Shown piece after piece: positions 15,989 through 24,870 of a DNA stretch of 64,000 nt. Within the stretch, counting starts at the first letter, position 1; each line of letters begins with the position of its first letter. The stretch is taken from contig NZ_JBNPMC010000008.1 in NCBI RefSeq assembly GCF_050313795.1, positions 1-64,000 on the forward strand. The letters are read 5' to 3'. The notes beneath the pieces were generated by a model, which worked only from the letters and a program-made list of their open reading frames with translations, did no database searches and had not been told where the DNA came from. Both the position numbers and the translations under genes were made by a program. This DNA comes from CAMBRQ01 sp945870325. Its GTDB lineage: Bacteria; Bacillota; Clostridia; Lachnospirales; Lachnospiraceae.

Positions 15989-17089
15989 ATGGATTCAGAA
16001 TATGGCTTTACAAGCCTGGAAGAAAGATTATGCATGAAAGCATCATATAAGGGAATATTGTTGACAGCAGCATTCGAATTAACGCCCGTCTGTAATATGA
16101 ATTGCGAGATGTGTTATATACGTCTTAGCAAAAAAGAGCAGGAACAGGAACACAGATTACGGACTGTTGAAGAATGGCTGGAATTGGCTGAACAACTTAA
16201 AGCAGCAGGAACATTATTTATTCTGCTGACAGGTGGTGAGCCATTGCTGTATCCAGGATTCCCTGAGTTGTATCGTCAGCTTAAGAAGATGGGATTCATT
16301 CTGACAATTAACACGAATGGAACATTATGTACGGAAGAAATTGCCGATATGTTTGCAGCGGAACTGCCGCGAAGAATTAATGTCACTTTGTATGGTGCAA
16401 GCAATGAGACTTATGCGAAGGTAACCGGGAACTCACGCGGATATGAGCAGGTAATGCATGGATTGGAATTGTTAAAGAGCAGGAACATTCCAGTGAAGTT
16501 GAATTGTAGTATGATTCGGGAAAATATGGAAGATACTCCGGCGATTTTGGATATTTCAGAAGAATTAGAACTTCCGCTGGAGTATAACACTTATATGTTC
16601 CCTTGCTCGAGACGTCGTGGTCATGCGTTTTGTAAAGAGACAAGAGTAACGCCGGAAGATGCTGCTGCCTGGGAAGTGTACATTAAGAAAAGACAAAAAG
16701 GAGAGGGATTTGTAAAGGTTAGAGAGCATGTGATTGATTCTTATACCTTTGCAGATGATAAGGAACCGATAGGGAGAAGTATGAGATGCAGAGCAGGTAA
16801 GAGTTCATGCTGGATTGATTGGAAAGGACGGATGACTCCTTGTGTATTCTTAGAAGAACCTGCGGTAGATGTATTTACACATACGATTAAAGAAGCTTGG
16901 GAAACGGTGAAAAGCAATTGTGGACGAATATTGCTGCCTGAAGAATGTAATAACTGCAAGCATAGATTCAATTGTAATATTTGCGCGGCGTGTGCAAGAT
17001 GGGAAAGTGGCGGTACGGACGTTAAGCCGGAGTATCTGTGTCAATATATGGATGAGGTTGTCCGGAATTTAAAAGAGGAATGTTTCTAA
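15989..17089 (+). CDS. Radical SAM/SPASM peptide-maturase-like protein (copy B)
   Basis: A 366-residue paralogue of the enzyme at 8420. The cluster motif is C35-x3-C39-x2-C42 (CNMNCEMC), followed by LTGGEPLLYPGF. The C-terminal SPASM region has CRAGKSSCWIDWKG, CNNCKHRFNCNIC and YLCQYM. The start is well supported by aaggagcaac. It is the first enzyme after precursor B and likely installs a cross-link or other radical-based change on it. It is immediately followed by a second, 5'-truncated copy, which points to a tandem duplication. Confidence 0.85.
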   Translation: MDSEYGFTSLEERLCMKASYKGILLTAAFELTPVCNMNCEMCYIRLSKKEQEQEHRLRTVEEWLELAEQLKAAGTLFILLTGGEPLLYPGFPELYRQLKKMGFILTINTNGTLCTEEIADMFAAELPRRINVTLYGASNETYAKVTGNSRGYEQVMHGLELLKSRNIPVKLNCSMIRENMEDTPAILDISEELELPLEYNTYMFPCSRRRGHAFCKETRVTPEDAAAWEVYIKKRQKGEGFVKVREHVIDSYTFADDKEPIGRSMRCRAGKSSCWIDWKGRMTPCVFLEEPAVDVFTHTIKEAWETVKSNCGRILLPEECNNCKHRFNCNICAACARWESGGTDVKPEYLCQYMDEVVRNLKEECF

Positions 17090-17120
17090 GAGATGAGTCA
17101 GTGATTATTCTGGCGTAGAA

Positions 17121-18167
17121 TTGTTGCCATTGTGTAATATGAATTGTAAGATGTGTTATATTCGTTTAGACAAATCAGAGATGGAGAGGCAGGGGAGGAT
17201 GAGAACGGCAGATGAATGGCTAAAAGTTGCCAAAGAGGCAGCGGACATGGGCTGTCTGTTCTTGCTCCTGACTGGCGGCGAGCCTTTGCTTCACCCGGAG
17301 TTCAAGCAGATATATAGAGGTCTGCAGGAACTGGGCATCTATCTGACGGTGAATACGAATGGTACGCTGATAGATGAAGAGATGGCGGACTTCTTCGCAA
17401 GCAATCTTCCACGGCGGCTTAACATTACGCTCTATGGTGCCGGGCGGGAAACATATCAGAGATTATGCCAGAATGGAGCGGCCTATGATCAGGTAATGAA
17501 TGGTATACGGCTTTTAAAAGAGCGGAATGTGCCAATAAAGTTAAATGCCACCCTAACGCAATTCAGCATTGGTGATTTTCAGGCGATTATGGATGTTGCG
17601 GACGGGCTGGAACTGCCTATTGAGATTCCGTACTATTTATTCCCTCAGGCACGAAAGGCTAATCAGGCAGAACCTTTGGAATATCGGCTGATGCCGGAAG
17701 AAGCGGCGAGGCTTAGGCTGGATATTGTGAAGCATGGCTTTCGTGGGAGTCAGGAAGAGTATATCCGGGATTTGAAAGAGACAGTGACATCCATTGATTC
17801 TTTCGAGGAGCAGAATCTGCCGGAGCAGCCGAAGGGATTCTGGTGTGCTTCGGGGCGAAGCAGTTTCTGGGTGAACTGGAAGGGACAGATGACCAACTGT
17901 GGCATGCTGGAGATCCCGTATGTGGATGTTTTTGAATTGCCTTTTAAAGAGAACTGGGAGTGTCTTCTTGCTGAGACGGGATCAGTGCGTTTGTCGGAAG
18001 TATGCTATCGATGTAAATATCGAATCATCTGTTCGCCTTGTGCGGCATCAATGCTGTCAGAGACCGGTTCGTTTGGAGATGTACCTGTATATAAGTGTGA
18101 AGTGATGCATGCTTATGATGCGCTGCTTCGTGAAGAACTGAGACGATTGGAAACGGGAGAAGCCTAA
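17121..18167 (+). CDS. Radical SAM/SPASM protein with missing N-terminus (copy C, possibly a pseudogene)
   Basis: A third member of the family, with C5-x3-C9-x2-C12 counted from TTG 17121, LTGGEPLLHPEF and a complete SPASM end (ASGRSSFWVNWKG, CYRCKYRIICSPC). The protein frame reads VELLPL just before the first Cys, matching FELTPV in copy B, but an in-frame TGA at 17094-17096 cuts it off. About 30 residues present in the other copies are missing. There is no ATG or GTG in frame and no convincing ribosome binding site before TTG 17121. The body of the gene is intact over 340 codons. Either it uses an unusual start, or it has recently lost its 5' end. Confidence 0.65.
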   Translation: MLPLCNMNCKMCYIRLDKSEMERQGRMRTADEWLKVAKEAADMGCLFLLLTGGEPLLHPEFKQIYRGLQELGIYLTVNTNGTLIDEEMADFFASNLPRRLNITLYGAGRETYQRLCQNGAAYDQVMNGIRLLKERNVPIKLNATLTQFSIGDFQAIMDVADGLELPIEIPYYLFPQARKANQAEPLEYRLMPEEAARLRLDIVKHGFRGSQEEYIRDLKETVTSIDSFEEQNLPEQPKGFWCASGRSSFWVNWKGQMTNCGMLEIPYVDVFELPFKENWECLLAETGSVRLSEVCYRCKYRIICSPCAASMLSETGSFGDVPVYKCEVMHAYDALLREELRRLETGEA

Positions 18168-18236
18168 AGATGAGAGGTCTGCCTTTGCAGGTATGTGTCC
18201 GTATAGTGGAAGGTTAATTTTTCTTTTTGTTGTGTC

Positions 18237-18265
18237 TTGACTTAATCCATAAAAAAGTTTATATT
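18237..18265 (+). promoter_or_regulatory. Sigma-A-type promoter for the ABC exporter
   Basis: TTGACT (18237-18242), a 17-bp spacer and TATATT (18260-18265) precede the gene at 18339 by about 75 bp. Confidence 0.65.
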
Positions 18266-18283
18266 GAACAAGGAAACTCGTTG

Positions 18284-18310
18284 GCCAGGCATAATGTCTG
18301 GCTCTTTTTT
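18284..18310 (+). terminator. Hairpin terminator or attenuator in the ABC exporter leader
   Basis: An 8-bp stem (18284-18291 with 18295-18302, one wobble) is followed by tctttttt. It lies downstream of the promoter at 18237-18265, so besides ending the upstream operon it can attenuate exporter transcription. Confidence 0.65.
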
Positions 18311-18338
18311 CGATCAGATACTGTGAAAGGATTCATTA

Positions 18339-20126
18339 ATGGAAGAAAATAAGAATAATGGAAAGAACCTGTCTTTCGAGTCCCTGGATATTCTCATATC
18401 TCGCTGGAAGGACGGAACATTCTCGGAGATTATAGATGATTGGAAATGGATATTCACGTATAGTGCCAGATACAAGGGGGCGATTGCGTTCTATGTGATT
18501 CTCGGTATTGTTAGTACTTCGCTGGGGCTGGTGAGCAGTGTTGCAAGTAAGTACCTGATTGATATTATTACCGGATATAAGACTTCGAAATTGGCAATCA
18601 TGCTTATTATAATGGTAGGAAGTTCGTTGTTCAGCCTGCTGTTTAGCAGTATGATCAGCCGGATATCGACGAAACTTAGTATCTACATTAATAATGATAT
18701 CCAGGCGGATATATTTGATAAGATTGTGGATGCGGACTGGATGGCGATTAACAAGTATTCGAATGGAGATGTCCTGAATCGGTTCAATGGGGATATTGGA
18801 ACGGTTAGTGGGAATGCGATCAGCTGGCTGCCTACGATTATTATTGCTGTGTATAATTTTATCGCAACATTCCTTGTGATCCTGCACTATGACTGGATCA
18901 TGGCTGTGATCGCGCTTGGCAGTGCGCCTTTTATGCTGCTGATGTCGCGGTTCATGATTAAGAAGCAGAGGGATTACAGTAAGAAGGTCCGGGAGATGAG
19001 TAGTAATCTTATGACCTTTGAGGTGGAGGCTTTCTATAATTTTGACACGATTAAGTCTTTTGGAATTGCGCCTTATTATAGTAAGAAGATGCGCTGGTGG
19101 CAGGGAAAGTTCAAGGATGTTAGCCTGAAATACAATATGTTCACGATTAAGACGAATATTCTGCTGTCAGTTATGGGGAATCTGGTGCAGTTTATTGCAT
19201 TTGGCTATTGCCTGTTTCGGCTGTGGACCCATGATATTACTTATGGTACGATGACGCTATTCTTACAGCAGAGGAGCAATCTGTCGGGGGCATTTAATAA
19301 CGTAGTGTCGATTATTCCGTCCTTCCTGAACAGTTCGGTATCAGCGCACCGTATCAGGGAACTGGTAGAACTTCCGAAGGAGGTTCATATTCCTGAGAGT
19401 AAAGAGTTGGATGCGCTGGCGGCAGATGGCTTCGAAGTCCGAATGAGAGATGTGGAATTCTCTTATGTTGAGGGGACGAAGGTGATTACGGGTTCTGCAT
19501 TCAAAGCGTGTCCGGGTGAGATCGTGGCGTTGGTGGGACCGTCCGGAGAGGGCAAGACGACGATGATACGTCTGATCCTGGGGTTAATCCGTCCGGAAGA
19601 GGGACAGGCTGTTATGATCGGTTCCAATGGATATGAGGTTGCTATGAATGCAGAGACCAGGCATCTGTTCGCATATGTGCCACAGGGTAATACGATTCTG
19701 TCGGGGACGATTGCGGAGAATATGCGTATGGTGAAGGAAGATGCGACGGATGAGGAGATTGTAGAGGCGCTGAAGATATCTTGTGCATGGGATTTTGTGG
19801 AGAAATTGCCGGATACATTCAACAGCAATGTAGGAGAACGTGGACGAGGATTGTCGGAAGGGCAGGCGCAGCGTATTGCGATTGCCAGGGCAGTGCTTCG
19901 GGACGCGCCGGTTCTGCTTCTGGATGAGGCGACTTCGGCCCTGGATGTGACGACAGAACGGAGAGTGTTGAGAAATATTATCAGTCAGAAACCTAATAAG
20001 ACATGTATTGTAACTACTCACCGGCCGAGTGTATTGAATATGTGCCAGAGAGTCTACCGGGTAATGGATACACGGATTACGGAACTGGATGAGGAAGAGG
20101 CTGGCAAGATGGCGATGGATTTCTAG
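18339..20126 (+). CDS. ABC exporter (fused membrane and ATP-binding domains)
   Basis: A 595-residue half-transporter that would act as a homodimer. The N-terminal ~45 residues are cytoplasmic, followed by six membrane segments (about 50-330). The ATPase domain has Walker A (GPSGEGKTT, Lys406), the signature LSEGQ (505-509), Walker B with Asp529-Glu530 (LLLDEATSALD) and the switch His (TTHRPS). There is no N-terminal C39 peptidase domain, so leader removal would need another protease; the S26-like protein at 14764 is the obvious candidate. Its place after the two maturases suggests export of the modified peptide, though lipid or drug export cannot be excluded. Confidence 0.85.
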   Translation: MEENKNNGKNLSFESLDILISRWKDGTFSEIIDDWKWIFTYSARYKGAIAFYVILGIVSTSLGLVSSVASKYLIDIITGYKTSKLAIMLIIMVGSSLFSLLFSSMISRISTKLSIYINNDIQADIFDKIVDADWMAINKYSNGDVLNRFNGDIGTVSGNAISWLPTIIIAVYNFIATFLVILHYDWIMAVIALGSAPFMLLMSRFMIKKQRDYSKKVREMSSNLMTFEVEAFYNFDTIKSFGIAPYYSKKMRWWQGKFKDVSLKYNMFTIKTNILLSVMGNLVQFIAFGYCLFRLWTHDITYGTMTLFLQQRSNLSGAFNNVVSIIPSFLNSSVSAHRIRELVELPKEVHIPESKELDALAADGFEVRMRDVEFSYVEGTKVITGSAFKACPGEIVALVGPSGEGKTTMIRLILGLIRPEEGQAVMIGSNGYEVAMNAETRHLFAYVPQGNTILSGTIAENMRMVKEDATDEEIVEALKISCAWDFVEKLPDTFNSNVGERGRGLSEGQAQRIAIARAVLRDAPVLLLDEATSALDVTTERRVLRNIISQKPNKTCIVTTHRPSVLNMCQRVYRVMDTRITELDEEEAGKMAMDF

Positions 20127-20199
20127 CAGAACTGTGGGCGGCGTATTTGGCTATGCTTTTGGAAGTACTTATGGGAATTCCTGGCGGAGCGTGTACAGG

Positions 20200-20228
20200 T
20201 TGAGTGAAATATGATATAATAATATAAT
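20200..20228 (+). promoter_or_regulatory. Promoter that fixes the CpsB start
   Basis: TTGAGT (20200-20205), a 17-bp spacer and TATAAT (20223-20228) predict transcription from about 20235. This lies downstream of the GTG at 20232 and so supports ATG 20253 as the real start. Confidence 0.7.
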
Positions 20229-20252
20229 ATTGTGTTGGCAGAGGATGATGAG

Positions 20253-21011
20253 ATGATAGATATACATACCCATATACTTCCGGGTATTGATGATGGAGCA
20301 GAAGATATATATGATACGTTGGAGATGGCGAGTATGGCAGCGGATATCGGGGTGACGGCGATAGTTGCGACTCCCCACTGCAATCTTCCGGGTATATTTG
20401 ACAATTATTTCGGGGATGCCTATATTAAGACATTCCAGACTGCGGTCCGTGCGATTCAGGAGGAAGGGATTCCCATCAGGCTGTGCCCGGGGGCGGAAGC
20501 CTTCGGGACTTATGATCTCCCGGAGTTGATTGTGGATGGGAAGATTATGCCACTGAATCAGAGCAGGTATATTCTGATGGAGTTCTCTTTTGATGAAGAT
20601 CCGGACTTTGCAACAGACTTGTTAAGAAGAGTAAGGGCGGTGGGAGCGAAGCCGGTGGTAGCGCATGTCGAGAGATATGAGTTCGTTCAGGACAACCCTC
20701 AGATTGTATACCAGTGGAGGAAGAGAGGGTATGTCATTCAGGTGAATAAGGGTAGTTTCCTGGGAAGATTCGGTCGGAATGCACAGGAGACGGCGTATCG
20801 TCTGCTAAGACATAATCTGGTATCGGTAGTAGCCAGTGATGCGCACAGTCCGTTTCGCAGAACTCCGTATCTACTGGATGCTTATGAGGAATTGTGTGCG
20901 GAATATACGAAGAAGAATTGTGATGTGCTATTCCAGTATAATCCGGCCAGAATCTGCTGTAATAAACCAATATTGAAACTGGAGCCGATTCCGTTTTCCA
21001 GTTATGAGTAA
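20253..21011 (+). CDS. CpsB/CapC-type tyrosine-protein phosphatase (PHP domain)
   Basis: A 252-residue metal-dependent phosphatase of the PHP superfamily. Metal-binding motifs are visible: DIHTHILPGIDDGA at the N-terminus, ATPHCN, the VAHVERY segment and ASDAHSP. It removes phosphate from the Tyr cluster of CpsD-type BY-kinases, which completes the phosphorylation cycle for the kinases at 10521, 21898 and 23358. ATG 20253 has gagga 7 bases upstream and agrees with the promoter position. It opens the second Ig-like/BY-kinase cassette and is the only such phosphatase here. Confidence 0.9.
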   Translation: MIDIHTHILPGIDDGAEDIYDTLEMASMAADIGVTAIVATPHCNLPGIFDNYFGDAYIKTFQTAVRAIQEEGIPIRLCPGAEAFGTYDLPELIVDGKIMPLNQSRYILMEFSFDEDPDFATDLLRRVRAVGAKPVVAHVERYEFVQDNPQIVYQWRKRGYVIQVNKGSFLGRFGRNAQETAYRLLRHNLVSVVASDAHSPFRRTPYLLDAYEELCAEYTKKNCDVLFQYNPARICCNKPILKLEPIPFSSYE

Positions 21012-21023
21012 AGGAGAAGTTTC

Positions 21024-21917
21024 ATGAGAAGGCTTAGAAGAATCATATGTATTATATTCGTGCTGGCATGTGCCGGGTGTATCGGGTATGTTGTGAAGTC
21101 CAAGATGGTGGAGGATCATACGCCTCCGGTTATTACTTGCAAGGAGGACACGGTATCTGTCAGTGTAGAAGATGAAGAATCCGTACTGCTGGAAGGAGTG
21201 AAGGCAAAGGACAACCGGGATGGAGACATTACCAAGTCGATCCGTATTGCGTCGATGTCACATTTTATTAATGGCAAGCGTACAGTTACATATGTGGTGT
21301 TCGACAAGGCGAACCAGGTGGGAACGCTGGAACGTACGGTAGAGTATACGGATTATACGTCGCCGAAGATCCATATGACCCAGCCACTTAGGGTTGCTCT
21401 GACGGAGTTGGATGAGGCGGATCTGTCAGCGTCCTTAACCGCAGAGGATTGCCTGGATGGAGACTTGACGAGTCAGATCAGAACGATTATGGACAACAGT
21501 TTCTATGGTGTGCAGACGGGGACTTATCCTGTGACGCTGCAGGTCAGCAATAGTGCGGGTGATGTCCGTACGGTACCGGTGGAGATGACGATTGTAGATT
21601 CCTCAGATCGGCAGGAGCGTTATAAGGAGTATCCGCTGCTGTCGGAATATATTGTATATACATCTGTGAACCAGGCGATTGATCCGATGGCGTATCTCAA
21701 GGGGATTGAGAAGAATGGAACAGAGTATACTTATGAGAATGACGGAGAGATGCTGGCTGGCACGCAGGAAGCGATTGGAGTTGCTTCGAATGTGGATTAT
21801 GCTACGCCGGGAGTCTATTCTGTAGAGTATACCTATACGGCAGAAGGTGCGCCTACGGCAGTTACGAAGTTATTTGTTGTAGTGGAGGGGGAGCAAGATG
21901 AGCAGGACGGAGAGTAA
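21024..21917 (+). CDS. Membrane-anchored Ig-like extracellular protein, paralogue of 9690-10487
   Basis: A 297-residue protein with an N-terminal membrane segment (about residues 5-24) and at least two Ig-like modules with the same phrases as its paralogue: DHTPPVITC, DNRDGDITKSI, TYVVFDKANQVG, then CLDGDLTSQI and TYPVTLQVSNSAGD. It ends in an acidic tail and overlaps the next kinase gene by 20 bases, so the two are translationally coupled. The conserved order (Ig-like, tailed kinase, kinase) in both cassettes implies a working complex across the membrane. No catalytic motif is visible. Confidence 0.75.
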   Translation: MRRLRRIICIIFVLACAGCIGYVVKSKMVEDHTPPVITCKEDTVSVSVEDEESVLLEGVKAKDNRDGDITKSIRIASMSHFINGKRTVTYVVFDKANQVGTLERTVEYTDYTSPKIHMTQPLRVALTELDEADLSASLTAEDCLDGDLTSQIRTIMDNSFYGVQTGTYPVTLQVSNSAGDVRTVPVEMTIVDSSDRQERYKEYPLLSEYIVYTSVNQAIDPMAYLKGIEKNGTEYTYENDGEMLAGTQEAIGVASNVDYATPGVYSVEYTYTAEGAPTAVTKLFVVVEGEQDEQDGE

Positions 21918-23352
21918 CAGAAATGACGTGCCAGAGATGGTGAATACGGAGATCGAACTATTTACCCTGATTCATGATATCTTGATTAATTGGTGGTGTA
22001 TACTTCTGGGAGCGATTGCTGCGGCTATGATTGCTTATGTAGTGGTGAATGTGCAGTATGTTCCGGAGTATACGACTATGACGACCTTTGTAGTTGGCTC
22101 GAAGGGAAGTAATAATACTTACAGTAACTTAAGTTCTGCCAATACCATGGCGCAGACATTCGAGAAGATATTGAAGAGCAGTGTCATGGAGAAGACGATC
22201 TGTGACAAACTGAAGGTAGATGAGATAGATGCGGATATTAGTACGGAGGTGCTGGAAGGCACGAATATGCTGGTCTTAAGTGTGACGGCAGATACGCCGA
22301 AGGAATCCATCGATATCATCCGTACCATCATGGACCATTATACGGAAGTATCACTGTATACGGTTGGAAATGCGGTGATGGATGTCCTGGAGGAGCCGAA
22401 GATTCCGTATGCGGCGGAGAATCCGTTGAATGTAAGGGAGTCTGTGAAGAAGGGTTTCCTGGGAGGTGCGGCAGTGTGCATAATCCTGTTCGGACTGTTA
22501 TCCTATATGCGTAATTCAGTGAAGCAGGAGAAGGAGATTGAAAGGAAACTGGATGCCAGAAGTCTGGGGGCAATCAGTTATGAGTATAAATATAAGACGA
22601 TCCGGCAATTGATCAGCCATAAGAAGTCGGCGATCCTTGTAGATAATCCGATTGCAAGTTTCCCGTTCGTAGAGAGTTATAAGAAACTGGCTGCGAAGGT
22701 GGAATATCAGATGGCGAAAGATGAGCGTAAGATATTGGTTATTACCAGTGTATCTGAGAATGAGGGAAAGTCTACGGTTGCGGCGAACCTGGCCATCAGC
22801 CTGTCGGAGCAAGGCAAGAGAGTTATCTTGATAGATGGTGATATCCGAAGACCTTCTCAGTTTCTGATCTTTGGTCTTGAATTGGAAGAGAAGAATGAGT
22901 TGGGAGAGTTCTTGAAGGGATCAGGAGTCTTGACGGATGTATTGGTGAAGGGGGAGCGGCAGCATCTGTTCTTCCTTGGCGGAAGGAATTGCTATTCTTC
23001 GTCCACGGAGATGCTTCAGACGGATAAACTGCCGAGGCTGATGAAAGCTTGCAGGAAATATTCGGATTATGTGATCATCGATACGCCCCCGGCAGGATTG
23101 CTGGGAGATGCGCAGGTATTTGCACAGAGCGCGGATGCAGTTCTTATGGTTGTAAGGCAGAATTATATGCTGGCTGAGGATATTAACGATATTATGGATG
23201 ATTTCCGTGATAATCATGCGAAGATACTGGGAGTTGTATTGAACGGTGTTCAGACATTTTCCAATGTAGCAGACAGTTCGGTTGGCGGATATTATGGGAA
23301 ATACGGGAAATATGGACGTTATGGCAATTATAGTAAGAATAAAGGAAGATAG
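21898..23352 (+). CDS. Wzz/BY-kinase fusion with Tyr-rich tail (cassette 2, first)
   Basis: A 484-residue Wzz-BY-kinase protein. Membrane segments are at about 35-55 and 180-200. The kinase part shows Walker A (NEGKST, Lys291), Walker A' (VILIDGDIRR) and Walker B (YVIIDTPP). The C-terminal 22 residues carry seven Tyr in a Gly/Lys/Tyr-rich tail (GGYYGKYGKYGRYG), the expected autophosphorylation cluster. It corresponds in position to 10521-12086. The likely role is ATP-dependent control of envelope polymer assembly, or, in this setting, of the exported peptide system. Confidence 0.88.
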   Translation: MSRTESNRNDVPEMVNTEIELFTLIHDILINWWCILLGAIAAAMIAYVVVNVQYVPEYTTMTTFVVGSKGSNNTYSNLSSANTMAQTFEKILKSSVMEKTICDKLKVDEIDADISTEVLEGTNMLVLSVTADTPKESIDIIRTIMDHYTEVSLYTVGNAVMDVLEEPKIPYAAENPLNVRESVKKGFLGGAAVCIILFGLLSYMRNSVKQEKEIERKLDARSLGAISYEYKYKTIRQLISHKKSAILVDNPIASFPFVESYKKLAAKVEYQMAKDERKILVITSVSENEGKSTVAANLAISLSEQGKRVILIDGDIRRPSQFLIFGLELEEKNELGEFLKGSGVLTDVLVKGERQHLFFLGGRNCYSSSTEMLQTDKLPRLMKACRKYSDYVIIDTPPAGLLGDAQVFAQSADAVLMVVRQNYMLAEDINDIMDDFRDNHAKILGVVLNGVQTFSNVADSSVGGYYGKYGKYGRYGNYSKNKGR

Positions 23353-23357
23353 GGCTT

Positions 23358-24857
23358 ATGGACGATTATAAAGAGACATCTGGAAGAGAATCACAGGCAG
23401 AACCGGAATTAATCGATATTACGGAATTTTTGCTGGATTTTTATCATGGCGTGATAAAATTATGGTGGCTTGTTGTAGGCTTGGCGCTGATATTCGCGGT
23501 GAAGTCTTATTTCTCGGTTACAACGAATTATGTGGCGAATTATGTGGCATCGGCTACGGTATCAGTAACATCGGCTACGGGAAGTTCGGCCCAGGATATG
23601 GCACAGGTATTCCCGTATATTCTGACCAGCGGAGTGCTCGGTGATGTCGTGGCCGAGGATCTGGGGCTGGAGTCTGTGCCGGGCAGTATTGATGCTGAGG
23701 CGGATGAAGGGACGAACCTTCTGACGATATCTGTATCGGGGAATGATCCGCAGATGGCATATAATGTACTGACATCGGTGCTTGAGAATTACCCTAAGGT
23801 TGCTGAGTTCGTAGTAGGAGAGACGAAACTTACGGTTTTGGATGAGACGGGCATTCCATCGGATACGAAGCGCGTGGAAGTGATCCGGGGCTCCTATAAG
23901 AGGGGGGCATTAAAGGGAGCGGTCATAGGGTTCGCGATTATGATGGTCTATGCGCTGACTCGAAGGACTGTCAAGTCGAAGAAGGAGTTAAAGAAGCAGT
24001 TGAATCTGATGGATTGCGGAAGTGTTCCTTATATCCGTACGAAGAAGAGGAAGAAGGCGACTTTCAATAATTCGCTTAGTCTGCTGAATGACAGGATCTC
24101 CCAGGGATATGTGGAGGCAATCCGCAAGATCCGAATTAAAGTAATGAAGGAGATGGCTGAGAAGAAGTATAAGACGCTTCTGGTCACCAGTTCGATTCCG
24201 GGAGAAGGAAAGACGACCCTGGCAGCGAATCTCGCGATCTCGATCGCAAAGCAGGGCAAGAAAGTGATCCTGGTGGATTGCGATATGAGGAATCCTTCGG
24301 TTGCAGGTGTTATGAATGAACAGGAGAAGCATCCTGGATTAGGAGCAGTTCTTAAGAAGCAGGCAACTCTTAAGGATGCTTTGGTTCCGATTGAATTGTC
24401 ATCGGGAGAACTTCAGGTTCTCTATGGCGGAGAGGATGATGGTGAGAATACGAAACTTCTCGGGACGAAGAGTATGCAGGCACTGATTCAGGTGCTGAAG
24501 AAGCAGGCGGATCTCGTGGTACTGGATACTGCGCCGTCCGGCCTTCTGGCGGATGCTCCTGTCCTGGCGAAATACGTGGATGCGGCAGTCTATGTGATTC
24601 GGTATGATTACACGAAGATGCGGCAGATACGTGAGGGAGTGCAGGCGCTTGCTATGAGTGGAATCCATATCATTGGATATGTATTTAACGGAGATAATTC
24701 GAGCCGCAGCAGAGGCTATGGATATGGCTACGGTTATGGTTATGGATATAAGCGTTATAGTAGTTATGGCAGTTATGGGCGTTATGGATCTTATGGGCAT
24801 TATAAGAATGCCGAGAAAGGTTCTCAGGATAAGGATGGCAGAGTGATTAAAGATTAA
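23358..24857 (+). CDS. Wzz/BY-kinase fusion with Gly-Tyr repeat tail (cassette 2, second)
   Basis: A 499-residue protein, starting 5 bases after the previous kinase. Membrane segments are near residues 34-52 and 190-207. Walker A is PGEGKTT (Lys285), Walker A' VILVDCDMRN, Walker B LVVLDTAPSG. The tail (about 453-481) contains repeated Gly-Tyr and Ser-Tyr-Gly units. Its counterpart in cassette 1 (12090) lacks such a tail, so the two cassettes differ in how many copies can be phosphorylated. The Gly-Tyr repeats are encoded by near-identical hexamers (ggctat/ggttat) and could vary in length between strains. Confidence 0.88.
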   Translation: MDDYKETSGRESQAEPELIDITEFLLDFYHGVIKLWWLVVGLALIFAVKSYFSVTTNYVANYVASATVSVTSATGSSAQDMAQVFPYILTSGVLGDVVAEDLGLESVPGSIDAEADEGTNLLTISVSGNDPQMAYNVLTSVLENYPKVAEFVVGETKLTVLDETGIPSDTKRVEVIRGSYKRGALKGAVIGFAIMMVYALTRRTVKSKKELKKQLNLMDCGSVPYIRTKKRKKATFNNSLSLLNDRISQGYVEAIRKIRIKVMKEMAEKKYKTLLVTSSIPGEGKTTLAANLAISIAKQGKKVILVDCDMRNPSVAGVMNEQEKHPGLGAVLKKQATLKDALVPIELSSGELQVLYGGEDDGENTKLLGTKSMQALIQVLKKQADLVVLDTAPSGLLADAPVLAKYVDAAVYVIRYDYTKMRQIREGVQALAMSGIHIIGYVFNGDNSSRSRGYGYGYGYGYGYKRYSSYGSYGRYGSYGHYKNAEKGSQDKDGRVIKD

Positions 24858-24870
24858 GGAGGTACGGGCG

